Positions 6,827 to 14,402 of a stretch of 14,652 bases of DNA are shown here, piece by piece. Origin of the DNA: Candidatus Aenigmatarchaeota archaeon (lineage in GTDB: Archaea; Aenigmatarchaeota; Aenigmatarchaeia; QMZS01); NCBI GenBank assembly GCA_021163805.1, contig JAGGTL010000038.1, positions 1 through 14,652 on the forward strand. Reading direction: 5' to 3'. The notes under the pieces were generated by a model that saw only the letters and a list, made by a program, of their open reading frames with translations, ran no database searches and had not been told where the DNA came from. Position numbers and translations under genes: made by a program. How positions within the stretch are numbered: position 1 is the first letter of the stretch; each line of letters starts with the position of its first letter.

Positions 6827-7573
6827 ATGTTTCTAAAACTAAAAACAAGAGACTTCAATTTTCAGAAAATTTTTAATTCCGGATTGTTTTATTTCTTTTA
6901 TGAATCTGAACCTATCCGAGAAATTTACTTCAATGGAAAACTTTTTAAATTAGAATTCCGACAGGAAAATAATTACTTGATCATAACTTGCCCGATGAAA
7001 TTTAAAAAAGAAGAGAGAGATCAGCTAATCAGAAGAATAAAATATTGTTTTGGTCTGGAAGAAGATTTGACAGATTTTTATAAAATCTGCGAAAAAGATC
7101 CCGTGCTCAAATACCATCTTGAAAAAATAAAAGAAACGAGAATTATCTCCGCTTTCTCGGATTTTGAATCTTTGGTTGGAGCGATAATTTCACAGAATAA
7201 TTCTTATAAAAACTACAGAAGACAGATGTATTCGGTCTATAAAAAAATAAATTTTATTCCGGAAAATTATACAGAAAAAAAACTATCTGGATTGAAATTG
7301 GGTTACAAAGTTTCCTTTTTGGTTGGCCTTGCTAAAACTTTTGGAAAAATTGAAATTGGAAAAATAAAGGGAATAGGCAAATATTCAATAAATTTATTTG
7401 AGATATTTCAGAGGAGAAACTACAATTGTTTTTATATGGATTGCCTAACAGAAAAAATTCTAAGAGAAAAATATAAAATAAAAGACAATTTTGAAGAAAA
7501 CACAAAAAGACTTTGGGGTAAATACAGAGGTCTCGCCGAAGCTTATTTACAGAGATTTTTTGAGATAAAATAA
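6827..7573 (+). CDS. HhH-GPD DNA glycosylase, AlkA/OGG-like (probably monofunctional)
   Basis: This is a probable base-excision repair enzyme that removes damaged (likely alkylated) bases. Of 248 residues, about 1-90 form an N-terminal domain reminiscent of the AlkA/OGG N-terminal fold. The HhH-GPD domain starts near residue 105 with 'F.SLVGAIISQNNS', matching the family's 'F..L..AI..QQ'. The hairpin loop is GIGKY (182-186) and the expected catalytic Asp is D205 in 'YMDCL'. At the position where bifunctional OGG1/EndoIII have the Schiff-base Lys (GVGTK, GVGRK) this protein has Tyr186, as AlkA has Trp; hence the monofunctional call. A TTG 24 nt upstream is in frame, but the ATG at 6827 is the normal start. 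It ends 34 nt before rpl15. The exact lesion specificity cannot be read from sequence. Confidence 0.78.
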   Translation: MFLKLKTRDFNFQKIFNSGLFYFFYESEPIREIYFNGKLFKLEFRQENNYLIITCPMKFKKEERDQLIRRIKYCFGLEEDLTDFYKICEKDPVLKYHLEKIKETRIISAFSDFESLVGAIISQNNSYKNYRRQMYSVYKKINFIPENYTEKKLSGLKLGYKVSFLVGLAKTFGKIEIGKIKGIGKYSINLFEIFQRRNYNCFYMDCLTEKILREKYKIKDNFEENTKRLWGKYRGLAEAYLQRFFEIK

Positions 7574-7607
7574 TTTCAAACCTTTAAATTATTAAATTGA
7601 TAAAGTT

Positions 7608-7994
7608 ATGGGCAAGACAAAAACGAGCAAGATGAGGGGTTCAAAAACCTGCGGATATGGTTCAAAAAAGAAACACAGAGGAAAAGGTTCGAAAGGAGGT
7701 AAAGGAATGGCGGGTTCAAAAAAACACAAAAAATTCAAAGTTTTAAAGGAAAATCCAGAATACTTTATCCACAAAAAACTGAAAGGCAGAAAAAAATCAG
7801 AGAAAGTAATTAATATAAGGGATCTTGAAAAAATCAAAGAAAACAAAATAAATCTGAAAGAACTTGGATACACAAAATTACTTGGAGATGGAGAAATAAA
7901 AAGAAAAATCGAAATTGTGATAGATAAATGGAGCAAAGGGGCTGAAGAAAAAATAAAGAAAGCGGGAGGAAAAATAATTGCCTCAGAAGCTTAA
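7608..7994 (+). CDS. rpl15: Large subunit ribosomal protein uL15 (archaeal type)
   Basis: This 128-residue 50S subunit protein helps organise 23S rRNA. The N-terminus has the Gly/Lys-rich unstructured signature 'KMRGSKTCGYGSKKKHRGKG' followed by a GGKGMAG turn. The C-terminal globular half ends in the archaeal 'DKWSKGAEEKIKKAGG' motif. It is somewhat shorter than the usual archaeal length of roughly 140-150. A TATA-like box (about 7582-7590) lies about 22 nt before the ATG with no Shine-Dalgarno motif. The adjacency uL15-SecY preserves the end of the ancient spc operon. The genes that normally precede uL15 (uS5, uL30) are not here; a DNA glycosylase takes their place. Confidence 0.93.
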   Translation: MGKTKTSKMRGSKTCGYGSKKKHRGKGSKGGKGMAGSKKHKKFKVLKENPEYFIHKKLKGRKKSEKVINIRDLEKIKENKINLKELGYTKLLGDGEIKRKIEIVIDKWSKGAEEKIKKAGGKIIASEA

Positions 7995-8036
7995 ATGGGT
8001 CTATGATAAATATTATTTTTTAATTGAATTTATTTA

Positions 8037-9368
8037 ATGGATCTATTAAATATACTTCCAGGAGTTGCAAATCCAAAAACAAGACTGAATTTTAAGGATA
8101 GATTAAAATGGACAGGAATAGGTCTGTTGTTGTTTTATTTGATGGGTTTTATACACGTTGCCGGGGCCCAGGTTGAAGTTTATGACAGATTCAAGCAGAT
8201 TTCTGTTTTGATGGGTTCTAAATTTGGAACTCTTGCAACTTTGGGAATTGGTCCAATAGTTACGGCTTCTATTCTTTTGCAGGTTTTGGTCGGTTCTAAA
8301 ATTATAAATTGGGATTTGAATACAAAAGAAGGAAGATCAAAATTTCAGGGAACACAAAAACTTCTCGCCATTGCTTTCTGTTTTCTGGAAGGTTTCGCTT
8401 ATGTCCTGTTTGGAGCGGTTCCCGCCAGTTCACCTTCGTTAATACCCGTAGTTGGTTTACAAATCGCTCTCGGTGGTTTGATAATTTTATTCCTTGATGA
8501 AGTAATAATGAAATGGGGCATCGGCTCGGGTGTTTCCCTATTTATCGCCGCGGGAGTTTCAGAGAGAGTATTTATTGGTTTGTTCTCTCCTTTTGAAAAG
8601 GCCGGGGCAATTGCACAATTGATATACGGCTTTTCAACTGCAAATTTTGTTCTCGTTGGAATGGCAGTCACAACAATTGCAGCAACTATATTAATTTTTG
8701 CTATTTGTCTGTATGCTCAGTCAATTAAAGTAGAAATTCCTCTGGCCTTTTCCCAACTGAGAGGTTTTGGAAGAAGATGGCCTTTGAATTTCTTTTATAC
8801 TTCAAACATTCCGGTAATTCTGGCGGCGGCATTAATTATAAATATATCCATGGTTGGAGCAATGCTGGATTCAAAAGGAATAAATATCTTTGGAAAATTT
8901 GATGATTCTGGCACTCCTATCTCTGGATTGGCCTATTATCTAACACCTCCCCATAATGTTCTTCAGAATTTCCTGTTTGGCCTGGGTCCAGTGGATGTTG
9001 TTAGAATTTTTACTTATTTGGTTTTTTTGACAATTCTCTGCGTCATATTTTCCGTATTCTGGGTTGAAACGGCAAATATGGGTCCCGAAGCCGTTGCCGA
9101 TCAAATTTCAAATATTGGCATGCAAATCCCGGGATTTAGAAAAGATAAGAGGATTCTTATAAAAATATTGAGCAAATACATATATCCGCTTACTGTATTG
9201 GGTGGGATTGCCGTAGGTATTTTGGCCGCCCTGGCAGATTTTACCGGAGCTTTGGGTACGGGAACCGGGATTTTACTTACGGTGATGATTTTATACAATT
9301 TCTATGAGAGAATTTCCCAGCAGTATATAGAAGATATGAATCCAGCTGTAAGAAAGTTCTTTAGATAG
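8037..9368 (+). CDS. secY: Preprotein translocase subunit SecY (Sec61 alpha homologue)
   Basis: This is the central channel of the Sec translocon in the cytoplasmic membrane, partner of SecE/Sec61 gamma and Sec61 beta. At 443 residues it has the family's normal length with ten expected membrane helices. Archaeal landmarks include the N-terminal 'LLNILPGVANPK' with 'LKWTGIGLLLFYL', the plug region after helix 1, 'LDEVIMKWGIGSGVSLFIAAGV', the cytoplasmic 'RRWPLNFFYTSNIPVIL' and, near the end, 'ILAALADFTGALGTGTGILL'. It follows rpl15 by 42 nt, and an A/T box near 8005-8013 may also give it its own leaderless start. It would be needed for insertion of the pilins and membrane proteins at the start of this window. 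No adenylate kinase gene follows it; a convergent valS does. Confidence 0.96.
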   Translation: MDLLNILPGVANPKTRLNFKDRLKWTGIGLLLFYLMGFIHVAGAQVEVYDRFKQISVLMGSKFGTLATLGIGPIVTASILLQVLVGSKIINWDLNTKEGRSKFQGTQKLLAIAFCFLEGFAYVLFGAVPASSPSLIPVVGLQIALGGLIILFLDEVIMKWGIGSGVSLFIAAGVSERVFIGLFSPFEKAGAIAQLIYGFSTANFVLVGMAVTTIAATILIFAICLYAQSIKVEIPLAFSQLRGFGRRWPLNFFYTSNIPVILAAALIINISMVGAMLDSKGINIFGKFDDSGTPISGLAYYLTPPHNVLQNFLFGLGPVDVVRIFTYLVFLTILCVIFSVFWVETANMGPEAVADQISNIGMQIPGFRKDKRILIKILSKYIYPLTVLGGIAVGILAALADFTGALGTGTGILLTVMILYNFYERISQQYIEDMNPAVRKFFR

Positions 9369-9465
9369 AAGAGTAAGAAAAGGCTCTCACACCATTTAAG
9401 TTCTATCATAATCTTAATGCCATCTATATGCCTTCTCTGATTTTTCTCTTGTTTCATATTAAGCT

Positions 9466-9490
9466 ACTCTTAAACTTCAGTTATAAGAGT
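9466..9490. terminator. Hairpin between convergent secY and valS
   Basis: ACTCTTA (9466-9472) and TAAGAGT (9484-9490) are a perfect 7-bp inverted repeat, extended by AAC/GTT with one bulged A around a TTCA loop. It lies in the 145-nt gap between the 3' ends of secY and valS and could mark the transcript end in either direction. There is no strong T-run next to it. AAGAGT also occurs at 9369-9374 directly after the secY stop, allowing an alternative pairing. Confidence 0.4.
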
Positions 9491-9513
9491 CATCAATTCA
9501 AATTAAAAGGATT

Positions 9514-11898
9514 TTATAGATGGCAAATAACTTCAAAATTGCCCTCTCTAAATGAAACCTCTTCAACTCTGTTTGTTCCCTTTATGTCTGGCAGAACCAG
9601 TTTTAATTTCTCAATATCTTCCTTTTTAGCCGCTATTTCGATTTTGCTGATTTGTTTTCCAAGAGATAATCTGTTCGATATTTTCCACCTGCGAACTTCC
9701 GAAATTACCTCTTTCAGCAACATTCCGGTTTTTAAAGCTTCTCTGTCCTCAATCATTTTTTCGGGAAAATTAGATAAATGAATACTCTTGTCTTTCTCCA
9801 TTTCTTTAAATAAAATCTGATAAATCTCCTCCGTAATATAGGGGATAAATGGAGCGAATAATTTAAGTGTTCCAAGCAAAACATTATACAATGTCCATTT
9901 AGCACTCAATTTTGACTCTTCGTCCTCTCCGTAAATTCTATATTTGACTATTTCAAGATAAAAGTCGCAGAACTCATGTTTGAAAAACATTTCCGTAATT
10001 CTTCTCGCCTCGCTGAGTTCATATTTTCCAAAATATTTGTGATAATCTTCAATAACGAGACCGAATCTCGTCAGGATCCATCTGTCAACAACAGTTAATT
10101 CAGGTTTTTTTAGTTTTTCAATATTTTGATGTATAAATCTCGAAGCATTCCAGAGTTTAATTAAAATATCCATGTTATGTTTTAAATCTTCCTCTCTAAA
10201 AGGCAAATCTTCCCCGATTTTTGCCGTTGTTGCCCAGAGTCTAATGGCGTCAGCACAATATTTTTCAATAATCTTTAAGGGGTCTATTATATTTCCAAGA
10301 GATTTTGACATCTTCTTTCCTTTCCTATCAAGACCATGACCAGAAATCATTATATCTTTCCATGGTTGTCTATCCAAATGCAAGTAAGATTTCAATATTG
10401 TATAAAATGCCCATGTTCTAATGATATCGTGTCCCTGAGGTCTAAGAGACATTGGAAATATTTTCTCAAAAAATATTTCATCCTCTTTCCATTTAGAATT
10501 TATCAATGGAGTGATTGAAGAAGTAAACCAGGTATCAAATACATCCAATTCCGGAATAAATTCATTACTTCCGCATTTTGGACATTTCTCCGGATTGTCC
10601 TTCTCTGGATCTACAGGTAATTTTTCATCTTCTGCTAAAATAACCTCTCCACAATTTTTGCAATACCAAACAGGAAACGGAACTCCATAATATCTCTGCC
10701 TTGAGATGCACCAATCCCATTTTAAATTATTTACCCAATCTTCATAACGCCTTCTGTAAAATTTGGGATACCAGTTCACCTTTCTTCCAATTTCTATAAG
10801 TTTTTCTTTGTGTTTCAGAATATTGACGAACCACTGCTTTGTAACTATAAATTCAATTGGTGTTTTACATCTCCAGCAAACTCCAACATTCTGTTTTAAT
10901 TCCTCTTGCTTATATAAAATACCTTTTTCTTTTAAATCATTTATTATTTTTTCTCTCGCTTCTTCTATTGTCATTCCCTCATATTGTTTTGCCATTTCAT
11001 TCATTTTTCCGTCTTTTGTGATACAGATTCTTAAAGGAAGATCGTGTATTTTCCACCATTCAATATCCGTCTTGTCTCCAAAAGTGCAAATCATCACAAT
11101 CCCCGTGCCAAAATCCGGATCAACTTTTTCATCAGCAAAAATTTCAACCTCCTGTCCAAAGATTGGGACAAATGCTTTTCTGCCTATGTAATTTCTATAT
11201 CTCTTATCTTCCGGATGAACCACTATTCCCACACAGGCGGGCAGCAATTCGGGTCTCGTTGTTGCTATTTTTATTTTCTCCCCATCCGACAATTCAAAAG
11301 TTAAATAATTAAGATTTGTTATTCTTTCCTTATCATCAACTTCTGCCTGAGCCAGAGCAGTCTGATGAAAAGGACACCATATTGTTGGTTCTTCTTTTCT
11401 GTAAATTTCGCCTTTTTTATATAAATCAATAAAAGACCTTTGAGCCTGTTTTTGGCAAAAATTATCAATTGTTCTGTACAATAAATCACGGTCCCAAGAA
11501 AATCCCAAAGCTTCAAAAATTTTAGAATATTCAAGTTCAAGTTCGGCGGCAATATTGAAACACATTTTCCTGAACTCGTTTCTTTCAATGGTTGCTTTGG
11601 ACACTTTTTTTGTTTCTTCAACATATTTTTCTGTTGGAAGCCCATTGTCATCAAAACAAGTTGGAAAGAAAACTTCATATCCGAGCATCCTTTTATATCT
11701 TGCAATATATTCAAAATGGGTATAACTCATAACGTGACCAATGTGCATCTTTCCGCTCGGCGTTATCGGTGGAACATCTATGGAAAATATATTTTTCTCC
11801 GAATTTATATTAAACTTATAAATTTTTTCTTTTTTCCAGAACGCTCTCCATTTTTCTTCAATTTTTCTTAAATCGGGTCTCTTTGGCAAAGTTTCCAT
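9514..11898 (-). CDS. valS: Valyl-tRNA synthetase
   Basis: This class Ia synthetase charges tRNA-Val. It has 794 residues from the chosen start. 'PPITPSGKMHIGH' places HIGH at 52-55, followed by the ValRS-type 'FDDNGLPTE' sequence. The editing (CP1) domain carries 'ATTRPELLPACVGIVVHP' and 'DPDFGTGIVMICTFGD', expected to hydrolyse Thr-tRNA-Val. Zinc-binding cysteine pairs occur near 338-341 (CWRC), 411-414 (CKNC) and 441 (CPKC). KMSKS is at 529-533, and an anticodon-binding helical domain follows ('DRWILTR..'). The C-terminus is short, as in archaeal forms. I prefer the ATG at 11898 (METLPKRPD) to the in-frame ATG at 11907: it aligns with the family start and has an A/T-rich box about 22 nt upstream. 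It is divergent from rps7. Confidence 0.95.
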   Translation of the reverse strand: METLPKRPDLRKIEEKWRAFWKKEKIYKFNINSEKNIFSIDVPPITPSGKMHIGHVMSYTHFEYIARYKRMLGYEVFFPTCFDDNGLPTEKYVEETKKVSKATIERNEFRKMCFNIAAELELEYSKIFEALGFSWDRDLLYRTIDNFCQKQAQRSFIDLYKKGEIYRKEEPTIWCPFHQTALAQAEVDDKERITNLNYLTFELSDGEKIKIATTRPELLPACVGIVVHPEDKRYRNYIGRKAFVPIFGQEVEIFADEKVDPDFGTGIVMICTFGDKTDIEWWKIHDLPLRICITKDGKMNEMAKQYEGMTIEEAREKIINDLKEKGILYKQEELKQNVGVCWRCKTPIEFIVTKQWFVNILKHKEKLIEIGRKVNWYPKFYRRRYEDWVNNLKWDWCISRQRYYGVPFPVWYCKNCGEVILAEDEKLPVDPEKDNPEKCPKCGSNEFIPELDVFDTWFTSSITPLINSKWKEDEIFFEKIFPMSLRPQGHDIIRTWAFYTILKSYLHLDRQPWKDIMISGHGLDRKGKKMSKSLGNIIDPLKIIEKYCADAIRLWATTAKIGEDLPFREEDLKHNMDILIKLWNASRFIHQNIEKLKKPELTVVDRWILTRFGLVIEDYHKYFGKYELSEARRITEMFFKHEFCDFYLEIVKYRIYGEDEESKLSAKWTLYNVLLGTLKLFAPFIPYITEEIYQILFKEMEKDKSIHLSNFPEKMIEDREALKTGMLLKEVISEVRRWKISNRLSLGKQISKIEIAAKKEDIEKLKLVLPDIKGTNRVEEVSFREGNFEVICHL

Positions 11899-11907
11899 AA
11901 TTAGCAT

Positions 11908-12094
11908 ACAATATTATTTTTAGTAAATTCTGATTTAATTGCAGATTTCTTCGGATATTGCTGCATCTAAACAAATCTAAGGGTAATAACTGCCAAAAAG
12001 AATCCTTGAAGAAAAGATTTCTCTTCATAATAAAGAAACAGAATTTATACTCGTCTCATTTAGTTTATTTAACTTAACTTTTAAATTTTTATTT
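11908..12094. promoter_or_regulatory. Divergent promoter region valS/rps7
   Basis: This 187-nt spacer separates the 5' ends of valS (minus) and rps7 (plus). For valS, TTACTAAAAATA (minus strand, about 11915-11926) lies about 22 nt before the ATG at 11898. For rps7, TTTATTTAACT (about 12064-12074) is centred about 26 nt before the ATG. A weak TGCAG/CTGCA inverted repeat (about 11940-11975) lies between them. No gene or RNA was recognised here. Confidence 0.4.
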
Positions 12095-12667
12095 ATGGAA
12101 CCCAAACTGTTTGGAAAGTGGGAATATAATGTGGAAATATCCGATCTCGGATTGAAGAGATATATTAATCTCGAGCCAAAGATTTTGCCTAAAACAAATG
12201 GAAGAACAAAAAACAAGAATGTTATTGAAAAACTTATCACTCATTTAATGGTTCCGGGGCATAGAGGAAAAAAACATAGACTCACAAGCGGATTGTGTTC
12301 GGGAAAATATCAAACAATTTACAATATAGTCGAAAAATCCTTTGACATTATTGCAGAAAAAACAAAGAAAAATCCAATTTTGGTTTTTGTTCTGGCAATA
12401 GAAAATGCTTCTCCTTATGAATTAACGGTTTCTCAGCAGATTGGAGGAATTGTTGCAAGAAAACCCGCAATCTGCTCTCCAAAAAAGAGATTGGATTTAT
12501 CTTTGAGAAGACTCGTACAGGGAAGTTATGAGAAGTCCTTTAATAAAAAGAAAAAAATGTTTGAAGCTTTGGCCGAGGAAATAATAAACGCCAGCAAAAA
12601 TAGTCCGGAAAGTTATGCCATAGCAGAAAGGCAGAGAAATGAAAAAGAAGCAGAAGGCGCGCGATAA
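12095..12667 (+). CDS. rps7: Small subunit ribosomal protein uS7 (archaeal type)
   Basis: This primary binder nucleates assembly of the 30S head and contacts the E-site tRNA. Its 190 residues match the archaeal length. Family landmarks include 'HLMVPGHRGKKHRLTSGLCSGKY' (near residues 50-70, quoted in part), 'NIVEKSFDIIAEKTKKNPI' and 'VLAIENASPYELTVSQQIGG'. They continue with 'SPKKRLDLSLRRLVQGSY' and the C-terminal 'LAEEIINASKNSPESYAI'. The typical VDVSP-type segment reads AICSP here, a mild divergence. uS7 is normally next to uS12 and elongation factor genes; here it stands alone between a divergent valS and uL6, with 180 nt before the latter. It probably has a leaderless mRNA. Confidence 0.93.
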   Translation: MEPKLFGKWEYNVEISDLGLKRYINLEPKILPKTNGRTKNKNVIEKLITHLMVPGHRGKKHRLTSGLCSGKYQTIYNIVEKSFDIIAEKTKKNPILVFVLAIENASPYELTVSQQIGGIVARKPAICSPKKRLDLSLRRLVQGSYEKSFNKKKKMFEALAEEIINASKNSPESYAIAERQRNEKEAEGAR

Positions 12668-12847
12668 TTTAATCGGTTTTAAGTATCTATAAACCTGTCC
12701 TCGCTTATTATCAATATTAAATATCCAGAAAGCAAAAGAAATGCGGATTATATCCATTTATTTGCCATAAATCTGTTTGAAGGGAGTAAAAACTGCTTTA
12801 TGGTTTCAAAAAAGGTAAGTTTTTATTAATTAAAAATTTGTTAGTTT

Positions 12848-13384
12848 ATGGAAAAAACTATTAAAATTCCAGAAGGCGTAGAATGTTCTGTGGAGGGATT
12901 TAAAGTAAGAGTTAAGGGAAAACTTGGAGAGTTGGAAAGAGATTTGTTTAACAAAGGAATTGCAAATATAATTAAAATCGAAAAATCCGGAGAAGAAATA
13001 AAAATTTCTTCAAATCTGGATAATAAGAAAGGAAAAGCTCTTCTTGGAACAATCATCGCCCGGATATCAAATCTTTTTAGAGGGGTTTCGCAGGGATATA
13101 ATTATAAGTTAAAAATTGTTTATACCCATTTTCCCATTTCTGTAAAGCAGGAGGGAGATTCAATAATTTTATCGAACTTTCTCGGACAAAAGGGAAACAA
13201 AAAGATGAAAATTCCCGCCGGAGTAAAGGCAGAGATAAAAAAAGATGAAATACTGGTTTCTGGAATTGATAAAGAACTTGTTGGTCAAACTGCCGCAAAC
13301 ATAGAAAAACTAACAAAAGTGAGCAAATTGGATAGAAGAAGATTTCAGGATGGTATATTTATTTTTGAAAAACCAAAAGATTAA
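12848..13384 (+). CDS. rpl6: Large subunit ribosomal protein uL6 (archaeal type)
   Basis: The 178-residue protein lies near the sarcin-ricin loop and the factor-binding site of the large subunit. The duplicated L6 fold is visible: first half 'IKIPEGVECSVEGFKVRVKG' with 'LLGTIIARISNLFRGVSQGY', second half 'MKIPAGVKAEIKKDEILVSG' with 'VGQTAANIEKLTKV'. The C-terminus has the family's 'RRRFQDGIFIFEKP'. An A/T box (about 12820-12832) is centred about 22 nt upstream of the ATG and no Shine-Dalgarno motif is present. The usual neighbours uS8 and uL18 are absent. Its stop shares the sequence TTAA with the stop of the convergent eS26 gene. Confidence 0.94.
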   Translation: MEKTIKIPEGVECSVEGFKVRVKGKLGELERDLFNKGIANIIKIEKSGEEIKISSNLDNKKGKALLGTIIARISNLFRGVSQGYNYKLKIVYTHFPISVKQEGDSIILSNFLGQKGNKKMKIPAGVKAEIKKDEILVSGIDKELVGQTAANIEKLTKVSKLDRRRFQDGIFIFEKPKD

Positions 13385-13656
13385 GTTTTCCTCTTAGATT
13401 TTCTCGATTTTCCCGGTAGAGATATTTTCCTGTGCCTCGCGCAACTCAAACAAACATACAATCTTTTTGAGGGCAACATTAAACTATTTTTGGTTATTTC
13501 CTTTTTCATTGCGGGATCTGATATGGAAAATCCGCTTTTTTTTAGAAATGTTTTATATTTTGGAACTTTTTTCCCGCAAAAAGAACATATCACCATCGAC
13601 TCTGTTCCTCTTCCTCTTCCATGCTTATGAACTCTCTTATAAGGTGCTCTTACCAT
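13381..13656 (-). CDS. rps26e: Small subunit ribosomal protein eS26 (zinc-ribbon)
   Basis: The 91-residue, very basic protein matches eS26, which binds the 3' end of 16S/18S rRNA and lines the mRNA exit channel. Landmarks are 'HKHGRGRG' near the N-terminus, 'CSFCGKKVPKYKT' and 'RLYVCLSCARHRKIS'. Zinc ligands would be Cys24, Cys27, Cys69 and Cys72. As far as I know this protein is found in TACK and Asgard archaea and some DPANN groups but is generally missing from Euryarchaeota, so it is a useful lineage marker. It ends head-on against rpl6, overlapping by 4 bases. A TATA-like box (minus strand GATATAAATT, about 13686-13695) lies about 34 nt before the ATG, so a short leader is possible. Confidence 0.88.
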   Translation of the reverse strand: MVRAPYKRVHKHGRGRGTESMVICSFCGKKVPKYKTFLKKSGFSISDPAMKKEITKNSLMLPSKRLYVCLSCARHRKISLPGKSRKSKRKT

Positions 13657-13823
13657 AATAACATAAAAATATTATTCTTTAGAACAATTTATATCTGGAA
13701 GTTTTCTTAGGTTATTGAAATCTCCAAATTATTCCTTGAGCATTATGAGAAAACATTATTAAAAGTTTTTTAGAGAAATTAATAAAAGTTGGTTTTTCTG
13801 GATTTTCTTTCATAACAAATTTA

Positions 13824-14402
13824 TTAACGGGAGCTCTCAACTTTCAATCTCCATTTATTAATGGGAAAAATAATCAATCCTGCAGAAATGGCAGTTACAA
13901 ATTGCATGATTCCAAATGCTGTAAGAAAAGCAACGGGTATAACTCCCAAATTATACAGCACTAAGGCAGAGGTAAATAAAAATGCCACTTTAAGCGCACT
14001 TCCATACAATATTCCTTTCAAATAATGTTTTTTGTGTTTTAGATGGAAGAATTTTACGCTGAAAATTAGAATGGTATTTCCAATCCAGATGAATGGAAGC
14101 ATGAAGAGAAGATAAATTGTCAACGGGCCGAAAAGGACACCTTTTGTCAGAACTCCAAGACTTGGAAGAAATATCAGTGGCAGCAGGCTTTTTCCTCTTG
14201 TATATAATGCACCCGTGATTAGCATAGAATTTACAATTGTTCCAAGCAAAAACTGAGAATGAAATAAAAACAATGGAGTTAAATAGGCTATCAAAGAATA
14301 TGAACCTATTTCAAAGAGATATTTGTTTCTTGACTGATAAATACCGGTTTTTAGATTGGACAATTCTACGAGATTTTTATAGAAAGTTGTTATCAGTGCC
14401 AT
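13824..14402 (-). CDS. Small polytopic membrane protein, ECF S-component-like (family often labelled 'iron hydrogenase')
   Basis: The 192-residue, strongly hydrophobic protein has about five to six membrane segments (near 30-62, 72-92, 93-116, 131-152 and 154-180). The stretch 'LPSLGVLTKGVLFGPLTIYL' with 'MLPFIWIGNTILIF' matches, from memory, a small CPR/DPANN family that databases often call 'iron hydrogenase'. It resembles substrate-binding S components of ECF vitamin transporters in size and helix pattern. The protein has no cysteine at all, so it cannot hold a hydrogenase iron-sulfur cluster in the usual way. A transport or cofactor-uptake role is a guess; no ECF ATPase or T component is in the window. 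An A/T box (minus strand GATATATACTC, 14422-14432) lies about 25 nt before the ATG. Confidence 0.7.
   Translation of the reverse strand: MALITTFYKNLVELSNLKTGIYQSRNKYLFEIGSYSLIAYLTPLFLFHSQFLLGTIVNSMLITGALYTRGKSLLPLIFLPSLGVLTKGVLFGPLTIYLLFMLPFIWIGNTILIFSVKFFHLKHKKHYLKGILYGSALKVAFLFTSALVLYNLGVIPVAFLTAFGIMQFVTAISAGLIIFPINKWRLKVESSR

Noticed and set aside
12668..12847. Missing small ribosomal gene (uS14 or uS8) between rps7 and rpl6
   Set aside because: All frames are broken; the longest ATG-started readings here are about nine codons with no ribosomal motif.
13824..14402. Iron-only hydrogenase
   Set aside because: No cysteines and several membrane helices; the family name is a likely database mislabel.
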